Shown here in pieces: positions 11,415 through 23,437 of a stretch of 64,000 nt of DNA (position 1 is its first letter; the number at the start of each line of letters is the position of its first letter). The notes beneath the pieces are model-generated. The model was not told where the DNA came from. It saw only the letters and a list, made by a program, of their open reading frames with translations, and ran no database searches. The stretch spans positions 185,753,829 through 185,817,828 of the forward strand of contig JAHLJT010009419.1 in the NCBI GenBank assembly GCA_031308135.1, written 5' to 3'. Made by a program: the position numbers and the translations under genes. The stretch is from Acheta domesticus. Taxonomy: Eukaryota; Arthropoda; Insecta; Orthoptera; Gryllidae.

Positions 11415-11807
11415 GCTGAATTAAGACTGAAGCACTGCATTTTACCAGGAGCTAACGGTACACATACAGTATGTGTTTGTGTATATCACGAAAACGTACG
11501 AGTAAAGTTAATGTTTGACGGAGGAGGTCTCGCAAAGTTAACAGACGATGTTAATGCATTGAAGGATTGTCGGTACTACCTAACAAAAGTTATTTTTGAC
11601 ACTCCAAGAGTTGGTACTTTAAAAAAGTGTGACAAATGTCCAGGAATAGAACGACTTAAAATGTTGCAGGAAAAGTTTGATGAGAGGATGATTGACAGAG
11701 TGACGTATCGGCAGTGGATTCACGTTGAACTATTCAAGTACATCATGATCCGATTACGACTCCCAAGAAGCTCTATGAATGGTACAAAAACATACAAAAC
11801 ATTGTGA
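11415..11807 (+). pseudogene. middle fragment of an uncharacterised DNA-transposon protein
   Basis: The open stretch 11511-11807 contains KCDKCPGIERLK, a Cys-x2-Cys motif in which the second Cys begins CPG, and YRQWIHVE. In the same region upstream (about 11430-11510) the translation reads HTVCVCVYHENV-like, so the homologous region begins before the first ATG. I know similar C-x2-CPG...KQW proteins only as uncharacterised arthropod repeat proteins; that is recollection, not a search. After 11807 further peptide-like sequence continues with stops to about 12000, so this is a decayed fragment. It is probably the transposase or accessory protein of the element spanning 3980-12662. Confidence 0.45.
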
Positions 11808-12218
11808 TGTTCTTCTTCACCAAAGAAGATCATGAAGAAAGAATTCACTTAAAAGTCATAGAACTGCAGCAAAATGGCTACGTGGTACACGTTCGTTATA
11901 TTCCTTTGTTCCTATTTGTGAAGATAAAGAAATAATTAAAACATGCTCCTTGAAAGAAAGTGCACATCTTGTCCAAGTTATATAAAGAGAAACTTAAAAA
12001 GACGTAAATCTGATACAACATCATATTTTAAATGTTTTCGAATATTAACAAGAACTTTAAAACTCATTGCTCAGTGAACATTTACACTTATCTTCCTGTT
12101 GTGAAGCTTGTTCACCCCAGCGTTTCATTCGATAGCGGCACGTACAACGACGGGCGCATGAGGTTCTCGCGGCGCTGTGAACGAGGAAAGATTTAAAAAA
12201 TTCTCAAAAAGTTATTTT

Positions 12219-12660
12219 AACAGAAGCCATTTTGAAACTTCGCAGTCCTTTAGAAGAAAGTATGAACTTTCTTTTCGTTTTTTTTCAGATTTTTAATTCG
12301 TGGTAAAATTAATAATTTTATAAATAAACATTTATAAACAAAAAATTAACATTAAAAAATAAAATTTTATAAACAATAAGACATATTTCATGAAAGGTAC
12401 AGATATAAGCTTTGATTTAAGAGGAACTCAAAACCGAAATTTTAAAACGATTTTGAGATACAAAATATTATACACGTCAGTGCGTATGCAGTTACGGAAA
12501 ATTTAAAAAAATAAAATGACGAAAATATAAATATTTGAGCAAAACTAAAAAACACGTGTTGTATAGTTTGTTTTTATGAACCTGTAAAAAAATAATCAGA
12601 AAGATATCAGACATCGAGGTCAATTTTCCTTCAAATTCGTCCGATTTTGCGTGGAATGAC

Positions 12661-12662
<2 letters not shown>
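12219..12662. repeat. right terminal inverted repeat of the DNA transposon
   Basis: This is the reverse-complement partner of 3980-4416. The inner end reads AACAGAAGCCATTTTGAAA and the outer end GCGTGGAATGACCC, directly followed by (TA)n. Confidence 0.7.
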
Positions 12663-12719
<57 letters not shown>

Positions 12720-12725
12720 TATATA
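12663..12725. repeat. (TA)n microsatellite with a short (AC)n part
   Basis: A near-perfect TA tract with an AC interruption follows the transposon end. It is the continuation of the tract at 3912-3979. Confidence 0.95.
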
Positions 12726-13236
12726 CGTGTTATTCCGAATTTGACACCCCCAGCACTTGTACTGTATTAGGGGACCGAAGTCCTAGGGTGGGCTCCTAGG
12801 TGTTAGCCTCTATCCTCATCCTCATCAGGTGTACAAGTACACCTTCTGACCAATATCCGGATCTCGCCGGAACGCAGTTGGCCCTCGCGGCAACCTCCCC
12901 ATACAATGCCCAGGTCTAGGGCCGCCCTGCTAGCTCAGAGCTACTAGCTATCCGGGTTAGTTCCGGAGTCAATGTTGCCTGTATGACAACGCGCCACTCA
13001 CATGCGCCGGGCCATCAAGTCCCTCCTCTATGCCCAAAGTATTGGGCCACAGCCACGACGAAGCCAAGAGCCCAACTGGGGGCCACCTGAACTAAGGTCC
13101 AGGCGGCTCGGGGCCCCCATCCCGTCTCCCCACTGCCTGCACCTTCAGACTAACGATCTGGTTCGGACCCCAACCAAGGCAACCTGACGGTAGGTAATTT
13201 CCCACAGGACTTCTATATGTGGATTCCAGAGTACCC
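12726..13236. other. GC-richer unrecognised block, possibly a LINE end
   Basis: About 500 bp are clearly GC-richer than their neighbours, with CTCATCCTCATC near 12810 and a 61-codon frame at 13002-13187 that I do not believe is a gene. The texture resembles the untranslated leader of the LINEs in this window, but I found no direct match. Its nature is undetermined. Confidence 0.3.
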
Positions 13237-13239
13237 CAA

Positions 13240-14367
13240 GGGCCAGTTTCACCAACCAGGATCATATTCGTAGTTGATCCGAGTTTCGTGATCCTGATCC
13301 GCAGAATCAATGCCGACTTGATCCCCGTGCGTTTCACCAACATTTTGAGTCCGTGAAGTTGATCTGGATCACATGATCCCCGAGCAGACGTGAACATGCG
13401 CGGTTGGCAACAATTTTGCGATGCATTGTGGGTAATCTCGCGATCAGCTGTAGGAAACGATTTGTTTTGATTTCATTTCTTTCCGTAGTTGCTTGGTGTT
13501 CGGTTGCGTGAGATAGTTTTCTTGTTCGATAATGGATTCACCAGAGGTTGAAAAGAATGCGAAATGAGCGGTAAATTCTTTTCCGAGGGGAAGAGAATTA
13601 CTTGTAACTATAATGTGCAAATACAAAGAAATGTTTAATGCTCGTTCCGACAATTCAAAATAATTGCTTCCTTCGCGAATTACTCGTGATTTCTATACGT
13701 ATGTCTCCCCACAATAAATATTCGATTTTCGAAAACAAACTCCATTCTTACGAAGAAAATTAACCTAATACGAATAAAAAAGTCAAAGTACCACTGTACT
13801 AAAAAAATTATTCAATAAAATTATCACACTCTAATTGCATTCCATATATCACAAAAATCAACTAGAATTACGGAAAAATATCGCTTTCAATAGACTAAAA
13901 CTAACCAAAGGCTATTTTAGCAATGTCATTTATAATCCACACTAATTTCAAGGAAAAATATATTTAAATTTTACTCCCCAATACCGAGTATTCTAACCTA
14001 CAATTGTGATAACTCTACTTTTATTCACACATTTAAAAAAACACATTTTCCGAACAAACAATTACGCACAACCCTACCTGTTAGCGAATAATTATAAATT
14101 GAATATAAGTCCAACTAAAAGCATTTATTGAAAAAAAACACGAAAAACTGAAATAGTGGGACGAGAATTTGGGGCGGCCAAGCTGAGAAATAACTCCTGA
14201 TCCGGTCGTGATCCGCCGGCCGGCGACGGATCAATTTGCGAGTCAAATTTGATCCAAGATAGAGACGATTCGTTTCAAGCGCGTGGTGAAACGTACAACG
14301 GGATCAACTGGAGATGACTCAGATCAACTCAGGATCATCTTCTTGACTCCGGCTGGTGAAACCGCCC
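13240..14367. mobile_element. PIF/Harbinger-like non-autonomous DNA transposon
   Basis: The left end GGGCCAGTTTCACCAACC and the reverse complement of the right end (GGGCGGTTTCACCAGCC) form imperfect terminal inverted repeats. A 3-bp duplication CAA flanks the element (13237-13239 and 14368-14370). Three-bp TSDs and GGGCC-type ends fit PIF/Harbinger. Both subterminal regions are rich in TTGATCC/GATC words (13260-13385 and 14200-14335) and repeat TTTCACCA about 80 bp inside each end. The ~800-bp AT-rich centre has no transposase frame, so it must be mobilised in trans if at all. Confidence 0.75.
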
Positions 14368-15591
14368 CAAGAGGTCTCTTTCACCCGATCCTCCCTTCAT
14401 TGTTGCAAAGAAGCTACATTGTTTACGTGTTTGCTTTCGGAACAGCCGCTATTTGTTGCTCTAGGACCCCATTTTCTACATACAGTAATCGCTCAATCGC
14501 TCAACATCCGCGGATTCGCTCTTCGCGAGTTCCGAACATTCGCTATTTGAGAAATGCTACCGCTTTTAACATTTGCGACTTCAACTTCATTTTGTTTATC
14601 AGCGTAACTTGGGAAACGAACTTAGAAGACACCGGAGCTCAAAGTATCACGTTCTGCAAAAATTTGAAAGATTAAATCTAAATTCACATTTATAGAATAA
14701 CACAATCGTAAAATATTTCAATTCAGTTGCATCAAATTGGAGGTAAGGGTTTTGGCCAAATGAACATAAAAGTCATTCAGAATCTATGCAGCTTTCATTA
14801 CAATGGCCTAACTGAAGAGGAGCTTTTAAGAAATCATCAGCGGTAAGTACCTCGAACGTAATGATGAAGTAACGGAAGCGAAACTCCATCCTGGAGCAAC
14901 TTCAAATCGGTTAATGGCGTTCTAAAACGTCAATAAGCCCTGATTGAAAGGGAATTCGACTGTGATCAAAACATAGAAATAACTTTGAAATTTAAGGGAG
15001 AAATAGAAGCAGCAGTTCTTCCATATTTAGATATTAAAACGAAGAAGGTGATTAAACAAAAAATCCTACATCCATTGACTTTCAACTTCGAAATACGTTT
15101 CAAATATTTTTTTATTTTTTCTCTATGGGATGTTTATTGTGAATCCTGCTTGTCGTAGCTTTTACTCAGTTCTACAGCAATTGTTTGTTGGATTTTTTCT
15201 CTTCTTTTTTAAAGTTTTTCGATGTCCAGGAACCTAACCCACCCTTTTTCATTAAAAGATAGACTCTACATCCGCGGATTTGACATTCGCGATGGGTTGA
15301 TTGATTGAATAGGGTTTAAAGGGCGCTTCGACTGCTGTGGTCATTGGCGCCCATGCCAGAGTATTTGGAGAAAAGAATATTCAGTGTTGCATATGTAACT
15401 TACTCACTGTTTAAAAGCGTGTAAAAAGCTAAAGCTAAAGCATGTAAGCAGCTAAAAAGGAGGCTCGAATTCTGCATCAAGTATACATGTAGAAATGGCA
15501 GAAGGAAAATAGAAAAAGGGCGCGTAAAATTTATCTTAAAACGTAAAATTGGCTGTAAAGGGGCCAAAAAACAACATAAAACATTGTTCTT

Positions 15592-18500
15592 TCAAATAAA
15601 ATTATATATTCTGCTTTCTCTCAAAAAACAAAAAAGTTTTGAGAGCGCAGAATCGTCATCCCCGAGCACCACTTGTAGCGAGTTGCCCAGGTCATGTCTT
15701 CGTCGACTGCCAACAAATTTCCTACAGTACAGCAGGACGTGTTCCACGGAAAGAATAGTCTGGCACGAGTCACAGATGGGGGGAGTTTCATTTCGAAGAA
15801 TGAAACCGTGAGAGAAATGGCAGTGTCCGATACGAAGACGGGTTAAAATAACTTCCTCGCGTCTACAGGACCGTGATGAGGAGCGCCAGGGATACACAGA
15901 ATTCTTTATCGCACTTAGTTTGAAAGTGCTATTGTGCCACTCTGTTTGCCACGCTCTAAGCACGGATCGTTTCAAGAAAGCCTGAACATCGGATAATGGC
16001 ACAGAAGGGATGTCGATACGAGTTTTACGAGTCGCTGATTTCGCCGCCTGGTCGGCCAGTTCGTTCCCTCTGATACTCACGTGGCCTGGGACCCAACTAA
16101 GTACCAGGTCATAGCGGCGGGACAGAAGACGATGAATCAGGCTTTGAACGGATAAAGTCAGGTAGTCTGACGAAGGACGGGAGACAGCTTGAAGAGAGCT
16201 GAGAGAATCGGAACAGATAACTACTCGCCGCAACGTCGCTGATTCAATGTATTTTAGGGCCTCAAAGATTGCACACATTTCGGCAGTGAAAATACTGCAT
16301 TTGGAGTGAAGCCGAAATGATTTGGTGGCCCTGATACAGTAAAAACCACATGCCACCGCGTCGCTGCACGATGAACCATCCGTGTATAAGAATAAATGAT
16401 CCGGATAGGATTCTCTCATATCCAGAAACTGCTTCTGGTAAACCAGAGGACTAGTAGTTTGTTTGGGTAAATGGGAGAGTCTGAAGTCAATACTGGGAAG
16501 GAGGAGTTTCCAAGGGGGGATCCGGTCACTTGTGGGTCTCACAGGGGTGGGAAGTTCTACATTTAATTCCCGGAGAAGATTTCGTAATCTAATACCTGGG
16601 GGATGGGGTAACGAAGTTCGAAGATTGTACGAGGACTCATACTTTGGGTGGATGATTATACGACGACAAGGGTGGTCAACCAGTCCCGACACTTTAGCCC
16701 CATAAGAGGCTAATAAAATATCTCGCCTTCGGCTCAGAGATGGTTCTCCAGCTTCGGCCAAGAGGCATTCGATGCGACTCGTGCGGTAGGCGCCTGTACT
16801 AATTCTTATACCGGCGTTGTGAATGGTATTTAATGGCCGGAGGGTTGATGGTGACGCTGACCCATATACAATACATCCATAATCCAAAATAGAGCGGATG
16901 AGGGTTCTATACAAACGCAAGAGACACACACGGTCAGCTCCCCAAGAGCTGCCTGTAAGGGTGCGGAGGAGGTTCAGAGGTGAGACACATCGGCTCTTCA
17001 GTTTACGTATATGATTTCGCCAAGTTAGGCTCTTATCGAAAGTAAGCCCAAGGAAAGTTGCAGAGTCCACAAAAGGTAGAAGATGGCTTCCAAGAAAAAG
17101 ATCGGGGTGGTTATGAAGATGATAAATCCTGCAGAAGTGCATACAGCTAGTTTTTCATGCGGAGAATTTAAAACCTGTCGCATCAGTCCATTCCTGCAAT
17201 TTGTTGAGGACAAGTTGTAATTGTCTCTCTATCACTTGAATACTCTTGGAAGAGCAGAAAATGGCAAAGTCGTCAACGAAGAGCGATGCTTTCACCGGCT
17301 CTCGGATTATCGACGCTATACTATTGATAGCGATGGCAAACAGAGTGACACTCAGAATTGAGCCCTGAGGGACCCCGTTTTCTAAATGGTGGCTGGCGGA
17401 TAACCTGTCACCAAGGCGAACGCGGAAGTATCTTGAGGAAAGAAAGGCTACTAAAAAAAGGGGGAGCCGGCCCCTAAGACCCCAAGAATGGATGGTGCGA
17501 AGAATGCCGTACCTCCAGGTAGTATCATAAGCTTTCTCTATATCAAAGAAAATTGCTACCAGGTGTTGACGTAGCACGAAAGCAGTGGAGATCTGTGTGG
17601 TAAGGGTGACAAGGTGGTCCATGGTTGACCTGTTCTTCCTGAAACCACATTGGATGGGGGTAAGTAGGTTTCTCTGCTCCAGGTGCCAGACCAAACGCGT
17701 ATTCACCATTCGCTCCAGAAGTTTGCATATACAGCTTGTGAGCGAGATTGGACGGTAGGTTGACGGCTTTGTCCTGTCCTTTCCTTCTTTAGGAATAGGA
17801 ATAATAATCGCTTCGCGCCAGGTTCTAGGGAAGGTATGTTCCATCCAAATCTTATTGAAGATACGGAGGAGAAAGATACGTGCCTCTTCCGGCAGGTGTT
17901 TTAACATTTGGTTGTGTATCTGGTCTGGTCCTGGAGCAGAATCTTTCCCACGGGTGAGCGCACAGGAAAATTCATCCATGGAGAAAGGGGCGTTATAATC
18001 TTCCTCCAGGCAGGTAGAGAAGTCCAATCTGCATTTCTCCATTCTACTCTTAGTTTTCAAGAAGCTAGGGGAGTAGTGTAAGGAACTGGAGGAATTTTCA
18101 TAATGACAGGCCAATTCCTCAACTACTTTTTCTGGAGAAGTAATAAGATTTCCATTAATAAGAAGTCCTGGGACAGATGATGGGGAAAATCTTCCTCCGA
18201 TCTGTCGGATCTTTCGCCATACTACTTTAGGCGGGGTATGGCAAGAAAGAGAAGAGATAAAGGCTCTCCAGGAAGCGGTCTTACTTTCCCGTATTACTAA
18301 TCTGGCTCTGGCCCGCTTTCTTTTGAAATCGATCAGGTTTGATGCGGTGGGGAACCTATTGAGCCTAGCGAGTGCTTGCTTTCGGTCTCGCACCGCGGTG
18401 GCACAGTCAGCATTCCACCAAGGCACAGGGACGCGTCGTGGCCGACACGTAGACTTCGGGATTGCAATGGTGGCTGCGCGAAGAACGGCGTCGGTGAATT

Positions 18501-19269
18501 GGGCCACCAAGGTATCGATATTATTTGAGAAGTGGTCTGGCATTATAATTTTCTCGCTGAATGTATCCCAGTCGGCTCGATGGAATAGCCAGCGAGGAGG
18601 GTAGATGACGTCTAAATCAGGGACATTAAAGTGGACCAAAGTGGGAAAATGGTCACTCCCATGTAGATCATCGAGTACGGTCCACTCTACCATGGTAGAT
18701 AGGGATGGACTGCAGAGTGCCAGATCGATTGACGAGAAGGTGTTTGACGCCATGGAGAAATGAGTGTGATTCCCGGAGTTCAGAAGAATTAAGTTTTGCT
18801 GGTCAATAATATTTTCGAGGATAGAACCTCTCGGGCAGGTCCTCGTGCCACCCCAGAGGGGATTGTGGGCATTAAAATCCCCCGCAATAAAAAAAGGGGC
18901 GGGCAACTGAGAAAAAACATCTTCGAGTTCCTCTTGTGACACGACTTGGCCAGGGGGAATGTATATACTACACACCGTAAAAGAGAACGATGGTAGGTGT
19001 ACCCGTACGCAAACTGTTTGGAGGTCGGTTCGAACGTTGTGTTCCTCCGAGAACAGGGAGTCGCGGATGAGTACCGCAACGCCGCCGTGAGCACGAAGTC
19101 CGTCGTCTTGATCAAACCGATAGATGTTAAATCCGCGAAGAGACAGGGGATGATGAGGGAGAAGATGAGTTTCCTGAAGACAGACTATAAATGGTTTGTG
19201 GCGAGAAATTATTAATCTTAATTCTTCTGAGTGAGCACGAAGACCATTTAAGTTCCATGAGAGAGCCAT
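15592..19269 (-). pseudogene. LINE copy B ORF2: EN-RT-RNase H, open except one TGA
   Basis: From the ATG at 19269 the frame is open for 704 codons. It holds a complete apurinic-type endonuclease (NLNGLRAHS, CLQETHL, GDFNAHNPLWGG, SSIDLALCS, HGSDHFP) and the reverse transcriptase through LFVDDFAIF and GFKFSA. A TGA at 17155-17157 interrupts, then the same frame continues KTSCMHFC for 516 further codons with RNase H (YTDGSS, TAEM, CSDSLSS, NELADQ) and a C-terminal Cys/His motif. Apart from the TGA no lesion is visible, and the same TGA occurs in copy A. The TGA sits where related LINE proteins have a sense residue in an FSxxKT motif, so it is either inherited damage or a recoded stop. Confidence 0.93.
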
Positions 19270-19278
19270 TATGTGAAA

Positions 19279-20611
19279 TTATTTCTTTGGTTGCTTTTTT
19301 TTCTTTCTCACCTTCTGAATGGTTGTAGGGGAACTCTCGTGGGGTTCCTCATCAACAGCAGAGTCATCCTGACTGCTGCTGGATATGGTCGGGGGGTTTT
19401 CCCGACTTTTGGCCACGGGTGACCGAGATCTATAGGGGCTGGAGGATCGTCCGATGTGATTCTCAGAGACAGAAAGAGGTGGACGGGATTTGGATGACGT
19501 ATTTTTCCTGGGAGGCGGTGTCTGTTTAAGATCGATTTCAGTAGAAGTCTCAGTGGTCGATTTCTGGTGGTGTTTTTTGCACAGGTTTTTTGTACTTTGT
19601 GGGGATTATAATTTTCCCACCTTGGATACATGCCGAATCTTCGGGGAAGTCTGTCGGCGTCACCTGACAACTAAAGTGCGAAACTACCGCTGGGGTACAG
19701 TGAGTTTGACAACTCGCTGTTACCCCCGGGGACTTAGGTTTTGCAGCACTGGAAAAGGATCGAGATAGGTCCACTGGATTCCTGATTTGGAACCTACGCT
19801 TCGCCTCAGGGAAGGAAACCTTTTCGGTTACCCTTATTTTTTGGATTTCCCTTTCCCGGAGAAACGTGGGGCACTGGTTGTCGTTGGCTGGGTGATCGCC
19901 TTCGCAATTCACACAGTGCGGTGGTTTGTCGCAGGGTTGTGGGTCGTGAACTGACGATCCACACTTCCCGCAAACCGCGTTAACGGACATACATCGCTGT
20001 TGGGTATGCCCAAACCTTTGACACTTGAAGCAGCGCAAAGGGTTCGGCACATACTGCCGCACACGGAGGTTGTAGAAAGCGGTAACGATCCTTTCCGGGA
20101 GGGATGGTCGGTCAAAAGTAAGGATCAGGGTAGAAGTAGGGATCACTTTCCCCTGCTCCTTCCTTCCGATCCTGTACACCTCAGTCACGCCATGGGTCTT
20201 AAAAAAGTTTAGAAGATCTTCCTCCGTTTCAGTAGCAAAGTCCTCGTGGTTGACTACGCCTTTGCTCAGGTTCAAGGTGGGATGAACCGTGACTACTACC
20301 TGGAGGCCGGCAATCTGCTTCGTATTTTGAATTTTTACAATCTGCTCGTCGGTACGCGCTTCAAAAAGAATGGTTCCATTCCTTTGTCGCACGACCGCTT
20401 GGAGCTTCCCGTAGGCTTCTTCGATAGCTCACGCCAGACGGACAGCACTCACAGTTTTGAAAGTCTTACCTTCCTCGGCACATGCCATGAGGAGGAAACG
20501 AGGCTTCTTGGGTCGATCTTCTCTAGAAAAGAAACTATTCAAATCAATAGTTCTTTCTGCAAATCTCCTCTTCCTTGCGGAAGAGGGCGGGGGGAAAGGT
20601 GAAGTATCCAT
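19279..20611 (-). pseudogene. LINE copy B ORF1, broken gag-like gene
   Basis: The reading frame matches copy A ORF1 but is disrupted twice. A CGA to TGA change at 20429-20431 stops translation after about 60 residues. One extra T in the run near 19571-19576 shifts the frame after the zinc knuckles. The three CCHC knuckles are intact (19850-20050). The remaining basic tail returns to the ORF2 frame and ends in TAA at 19279-19281, three codons before the ORF2 ATG. A 3-bp deletion and several substitutions near the N terminus also distinguish it from A. Confidence 0.9.
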
Positions 20612-21231
20612 GTAGATGGAATAGGTTCATCCTCGTGGTCCCCACCCACCACGGAGCCCAACAAGGGGACACTCCATCGGAGTGCCAGGGTTGCCACGAG
20701 GATATAGTGGGGGAATAACACAGCGCTGCACCGCCGTGGATTCCCCCGCTCACCCTGGAGTTCAGTACAAGACCTAGTCCGAGCCGATTGATCGGGAGTG
20801 GGTTAGCTCCCGACCGCCCGTCTAGAAGAGTCCGGGGCCAAAGCGAGTGTGTTGGAACCTACAGGGAATGTTCCCCAAAATACGTAATCAACGTACTCCT
20901 TAGTGCAAGGCGAACAGTAGCACTAGGACTAGATAGGGAAACAAACAGGTCCCTCAACTGCCAGGACACACATTCCCTCCGACACGGGTCGCCATGCACG
21001 GCAAACACATGGGTGGGCGTTCAGCATACAGAGAAGGCCAGTGAGGAAGAAAAAGGAGTGAAAAGAACGTACATGACATGAAATGAGAAGCAAGAAGATG
21101 AAAAAAAATGGAGAAAGGAACACTTGAGAGCCTTCTCTGCATCCCCCCGTCAGGACGTGGACCAACCCACCTCGACGGGTTCGCGATGGGTTTTGGGAAC
21201 CTAACTGTCACGAACGTTGAGGAATTACTAT

Positions 21232-23437
21232 ACTCGAATACAATTTTTTTGCTGCTGCAGGCCACTAGTTATTATCAATACTTACCTCTGAGGAGGCAAG
21301 GAAGCAAGACAGGCTATAGGCATCCACTACAGTCAACCCGACATTGACATAAACTTTTCCTGCTGTTATAACATTAAAATCAGTTTCCTTTCCGAGGGGT
21401 TGTTCTTGTTTAAAGAAATAATTCAGAATGAAAGGCGAATATGAATGATGTGTCTATCGCGTCCGTGAAGATTGCGAGGGGAATATTGAGTATGAAGCTA
21501 TTTGATTCATTTATTAGTTAGTACGGTCAGTAAAAATTGTATGTGACGTGTGGGGAAGAAGTAATATCTGTACATGGTTTCTTGACCTCCAGAATCCCTG
21601 CCCAATATTTTAACGTATATGTTTGGGAGGTGTTCCTAACATATTGTTTACTTCACAACATTTTACCTTAATTATATAATTGAATGTTGAATAAAGGTTT
21701 TTAAAAAAGCGAAGTTAGCTACTTTTGAAATCGGGATATTTTCTCTCCCAAGTTATGAAAAAATTATTTGCATCGACAAACGAACTACAGGTTTTAACTT
21801 TTTTGTATTGCTAACAAAATAGTAATGCATCCCCGGCTATTCTCCTACTACACTACTAGCAAAAGGTGAGTTCAACAAAACGTGCGCGTAGTGAAGCTAC
21901 ATTTGTGTCCAGAAGAAAAACAGGAGGCCATCTCAGTATTTACTCAATAGATCAGGGAAACTCGACGAAAACCTGATCGAGATGGATACTTCTGATTCGG
22001 CCTCCTCCCACTCCATCACGCAGTTGAGTCACGGCTCACACCACACTCTAGGGTAGGACTGCACAGTATTTTGCACTTTCACTGATGTCAGGAGCTGCGC
22101 GCGAGCAGCTCGGGGGCAAATGCAAAAATGGATGAAGGGTGAGGATGAAACTTACTTCAGGAGTGGGGACCACCAATTAGAATGTGCAATTCGAACCATA
22201 GCGCGTAAATTTAAAGAGCAATCGGCGAGAACATGACGGTCACATACAGTTCAACTAATTTTACCTTCTGTATTATATTGCAAATGTTTGTTATCGATAT
22301 ATGACTGTACGAAATATGAAACTACAACGAATTATATATATTAGATTTGGACACCAAGTATTGGTGTAGGTTGGTTGGTATGGTATTGGTTGTAGGGCTG
22401 ATAATGTAATTCGCTTTGCTACGATGTAATCACAAATTATGCTAAACACAAAATTATGATACTGAATTTTTTTGTTTGATGATGACAGTAATAAACTATT
22501 TTTTTAATGAACTACTGCATAAGACTATTCTGTCGAAGCAAGAACATATTAGTCTTGAAAAAATTATGATTATTTTCTGCTCTAATTTCTGACAAGAATG
22601 CAGAGTCGTTTACGACATCATATAAAAGTATTAAGCCCTTTGCAATATATTTCAGAGAGGTTTGCTCGTTGATCTCTTTCATTCAGTTTCATAATGGGGT
22701 AAAATGGTCACAAATATATGTGCTGTTAAACATTATCCTTCTTGAAATTGCCATATATTATATTTTAACGTCAATCTTGATGTGAGACATAGCGCTCATA
22801 ATTTTCATTTTGCTATGATTAGGAGATTATAACATTCCTGGTGAATAATCAATGATTATATTGTAATTTTTTGTTAGAATCAATAATAATGTTTAAAAAA
22901 GCTATTGCTTTAAAATATTGCTTAAGAATCACAATGAGCATGTTAATTTTTATAATTAAAAAAGGAAAATACATACAGTGGTGGATACAAAAGTGGATAT
23001 ACAGCAATGTACAGAACATTGAATTATGGCCCTTGTAACTTGAAATACTAGACATAATCCATTTAAACAAGTGGACATATAATTTTGCAGCATGGATCAT
23101 TGTATTAGACGCTCAAGCATTCAATTTATGCGCATCACCGTGCTAAGTTAGACTTTTCCCCTACCCGTAAAGCTTCCTGCACCCCACTACTTGCACTTTC
23201 GGCGCTGTCGCGGGCAGACGATCGGCTCGCAAGTCTAGAATGCCCGCGGGAGTAGGCGTTGTGCAGGCCTGATCTAGGGCCTCAGAAGCCCTAGTTGACA
23301 AGCAATGGAATGTCGATTGTATCGTGGTCTACGAGCACAGCTTCCCACAGCGCGCATTACATCAATTCCGTGATGTGTTTTTACTTATCCTCCCTATTCT
23401 CTAGAATAGGAAAGGAAAGCATTGGAATCACCTCAAC
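21232..23437. other. AT-rich sequence, no gene recognised
   Basis: No supported coding sequence. A small GC-richer patch with an AGCTGCGCGCGAGCAGCT inverted repeat lies near 22095, and another GC-richer patch is at 23160-23290. An 83-codon minus frame (22849-23100) looks random. Confidence 0.4.

Larger units (their letters stand above)
3980..12662. mobile_element. long-TIR DNA transposon (ends GGGTCATTCCACG), interrupted by a LINE
   Basis: Both ends carry the same terminal inverted repeat: GGGTCATTCCACGTAAAACC at 3980 and its near reverse complement ending at 12662. Similarity continues, diverged, for about 440 bp on each side, including a shared TTTCAAAATGGCTTCTGTT. Without the 5.86-kb LINE at 5240-11102 and one TSD copy the element is about 2.8 kb. 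Inside are two open segments (4742-4945 and 11415-11807) that look like parts of one transposon protein with Cys pairs. The flanks are (TA)n on both sides, so a TSD cannot be measured. I cannot assign a superfamily. Confidence 0.8.
15298..21179 (-). mobile_element. RNase H-encoding LINE (I-group-like), copy B, full length
   Basis: This is the same family as copy A, in the same orientation, with its own 12-13-bp target-site duplication TTCGCGATGGGT (15286-15297 and 21180-21191). The two copies are therefore independent insertions and not one segmental duplication. By eye A and B differ by roughly 1-2% outside the EN-RT block and show no substitutions within it. The 3' end again is a CAAT-type repeat, and the 3' UTR is about 20 bp longer than in A. 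The 5' leader covers 20612-21179. Confidence 0.93.
14483..21230. mobile_element. pogo/Tigger-like DNA transposon remnant, split by LINE copy B
   Basis: The left end TA-CAGTAATCGCTCAA (14481) and the reverse complement of the right end (TA-TAGTAATTCCTCAACG, ending 21230) form inverted repeats flanked by TA dinucleotides, as expected for Tc1/mariner superfamily insertions. A shared CATCCGCGGAT lies near each end. Without LINE copy B and its TSD the remnant is about 0.85 kb. Decayed protein-like sequence at about 14755-15080 shows TEEEL and DEVTEA-like stretches but many stops, so no transposase is annotated. Confidence 0.6.

Noticed and set aside
13002..13397. Frames of 61 and 101 codons
   Set aside because: They run across the boundary between the orphan GC block and the PIF-like element and show no motif.
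17155..17157. Selenocysteine codon at the shared TGA
   Set aside because: No SECIS-like structure could be recognised by eye and LINE reverse transcriptases are not known selenoproteins. Read-through or inherited damage is more plausible.
5226..21191. Segmental duplication as explanation for the two near-identical LINEs
   Set aside because: Each has a different target-site duplication and different flanking transposons, so they are separate insertions.
22849..23100. 83-codon minus-strand frame
   Set aside because: Hydrophobic AT-driven composition and no supporting features.
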